From Candidatus Mancarchaeum sp. (GTDB lineage: Archaea > Micrarchaeota > Micrarchaeia > Micrarchaeales > Micrarchaeaceae), in the NCBI GenBank assembly GCA_027364995.1, contig DAHXOG010000054.1, forward strand, positions 1 to 5,402: a stretch of DNA of 5,402 nt, in the 5' to 3' direction. Below the pieces are notes generated by a model. The model searched no databases and was not told where the DNA came from. It saw only the letters and a program-made list of their open reading frames with translations. The position numbers and the translations under genes were made by a program. Positions 5,272 to 5,402 of this stretch are shown here, piece after piece; the first letter of the stretch is position 1; every line of letters begins with the position of its first letter.

Positions 5272-5402
5272 TCATTTGTATTTCAGCATTTCCGCATCCT
5301 CAGCCTCGTAATCGTCATAGCCTATTATATCGTAGAAGCCCTTCCTTGTCATTATATTTTCAATGATGCCCTTCTGCGTGCCTTTTGAAATCATTTCCTT
5401 GT
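5272..5402 (-). CDS. prpB: 2-methylisocitrate lyase (PrpB-like), C-terminal end only
   Basis: The last 43 codons of a gene that runs off the right edge, ending in TGA at 5272-5274. The visible C-terminus reads KGTQKGIIENIMTRKGFYD and then IIGYDDYEAEDAEM. The GTQ...MTRxxFYxxIGYxDYE pattern is characteristic of the C-terminal helices of the PrpB branch of the isocitrate lyase/PEP mutase superfamily. Such enzymes cleave 2-methylisocitrate to pyruvate and succinate in propionate breakdown. The catalytic region lies outside the window, so activity cannot be checked. Related members are often annotated as carboxyvinyl-carboxyphosphonate phosphorylmutase. The gene lies directly upstream of citrate synthase on the same strand, which supports a shared methylcitrate role. 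Confidence 0.75.
   Translation of the reverse strand, partial: KEMISKGTQKGIIENIMTRKGFYDIIGYDDYEAEDAEMLKYK

Noticed and set aside
1..5402. CRISPR array, transposon ends or long direct repeats
   Set aside because: No regularly spaced repeats, terminal inverted repeats with target duplications, or transposase motifs were seen on either strand.

Overview
The window looks archaeal. Three signs support this: TATA-box-like promoters with little or no leader, a Shine-Dalgarno site of the AGGTGAT type, and mevalonate-pathway enzymes for isoprenoid lipid synthesis next to a small archaeal/Gram-positive-type citrate synthase. The tRNA gene does not encode its CCA end. A member of the Micrarchaeota/DPANN or Thermoplasmatales-like lineages is possible, but nothing here fixes the taxon.

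Layout. Positions 1-185 are AT-rich and noncoding, with a TATA-like element and a short inverted repeat near the left edge. Positions 186-1319 (minus) encode a stand-alone AAA+/Orc1-Cdc6-like ATPase with a C-terminal winged-helix-like region. The 427-base gap 1320-1746 holds the ATPase promoter, several short inverted repeats, one reading frame that looks like a decayed gene (1323-1676, two internal stops), and the promoter of the next operon. Positions 1747-2784 and 2839-3846 (plus) encode a divergent mevalonate kinase and a mevalonate (di)phosphate decarboxylase, probably co-transcribed. A 209-base gap leads to a tRNA-Val(CAC) at 4056-4127 (plus). Positions 4180-5250 (minus) encode citrate/2-methylcitrate synthase. 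It is preceded, 21 bases upstream on the same strand, by the C-terminal end of a PrpB-like 2-methylisocitrate lyase (5272 to the window edge).

How the genes work together. The kinase phosphorylates mevalonate, and the decarboxylase makes the C5 isoprenoid unit (IPP, or IP if it accepts the monophosphate). The phosphomevalonate kinase or isopentenyl phosphate kinase needed to complete the route is not in the window. The citrate synthase/PrpB pair suggests a methylcitrate-type (propionate) route or a dual-function citrate synthase. The ATPase is unrelated to either pathway and its DNA looks more AT-rich than the mevalonate genes, so it may be accessory DNA.

I do not see a clear new multi-gene system. 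The points most worth a second look are the unusual active-site residues of the two mevalonate enzymes, the decayed or structured region 1323-1676, and the inverted repeat over the ATPase start.
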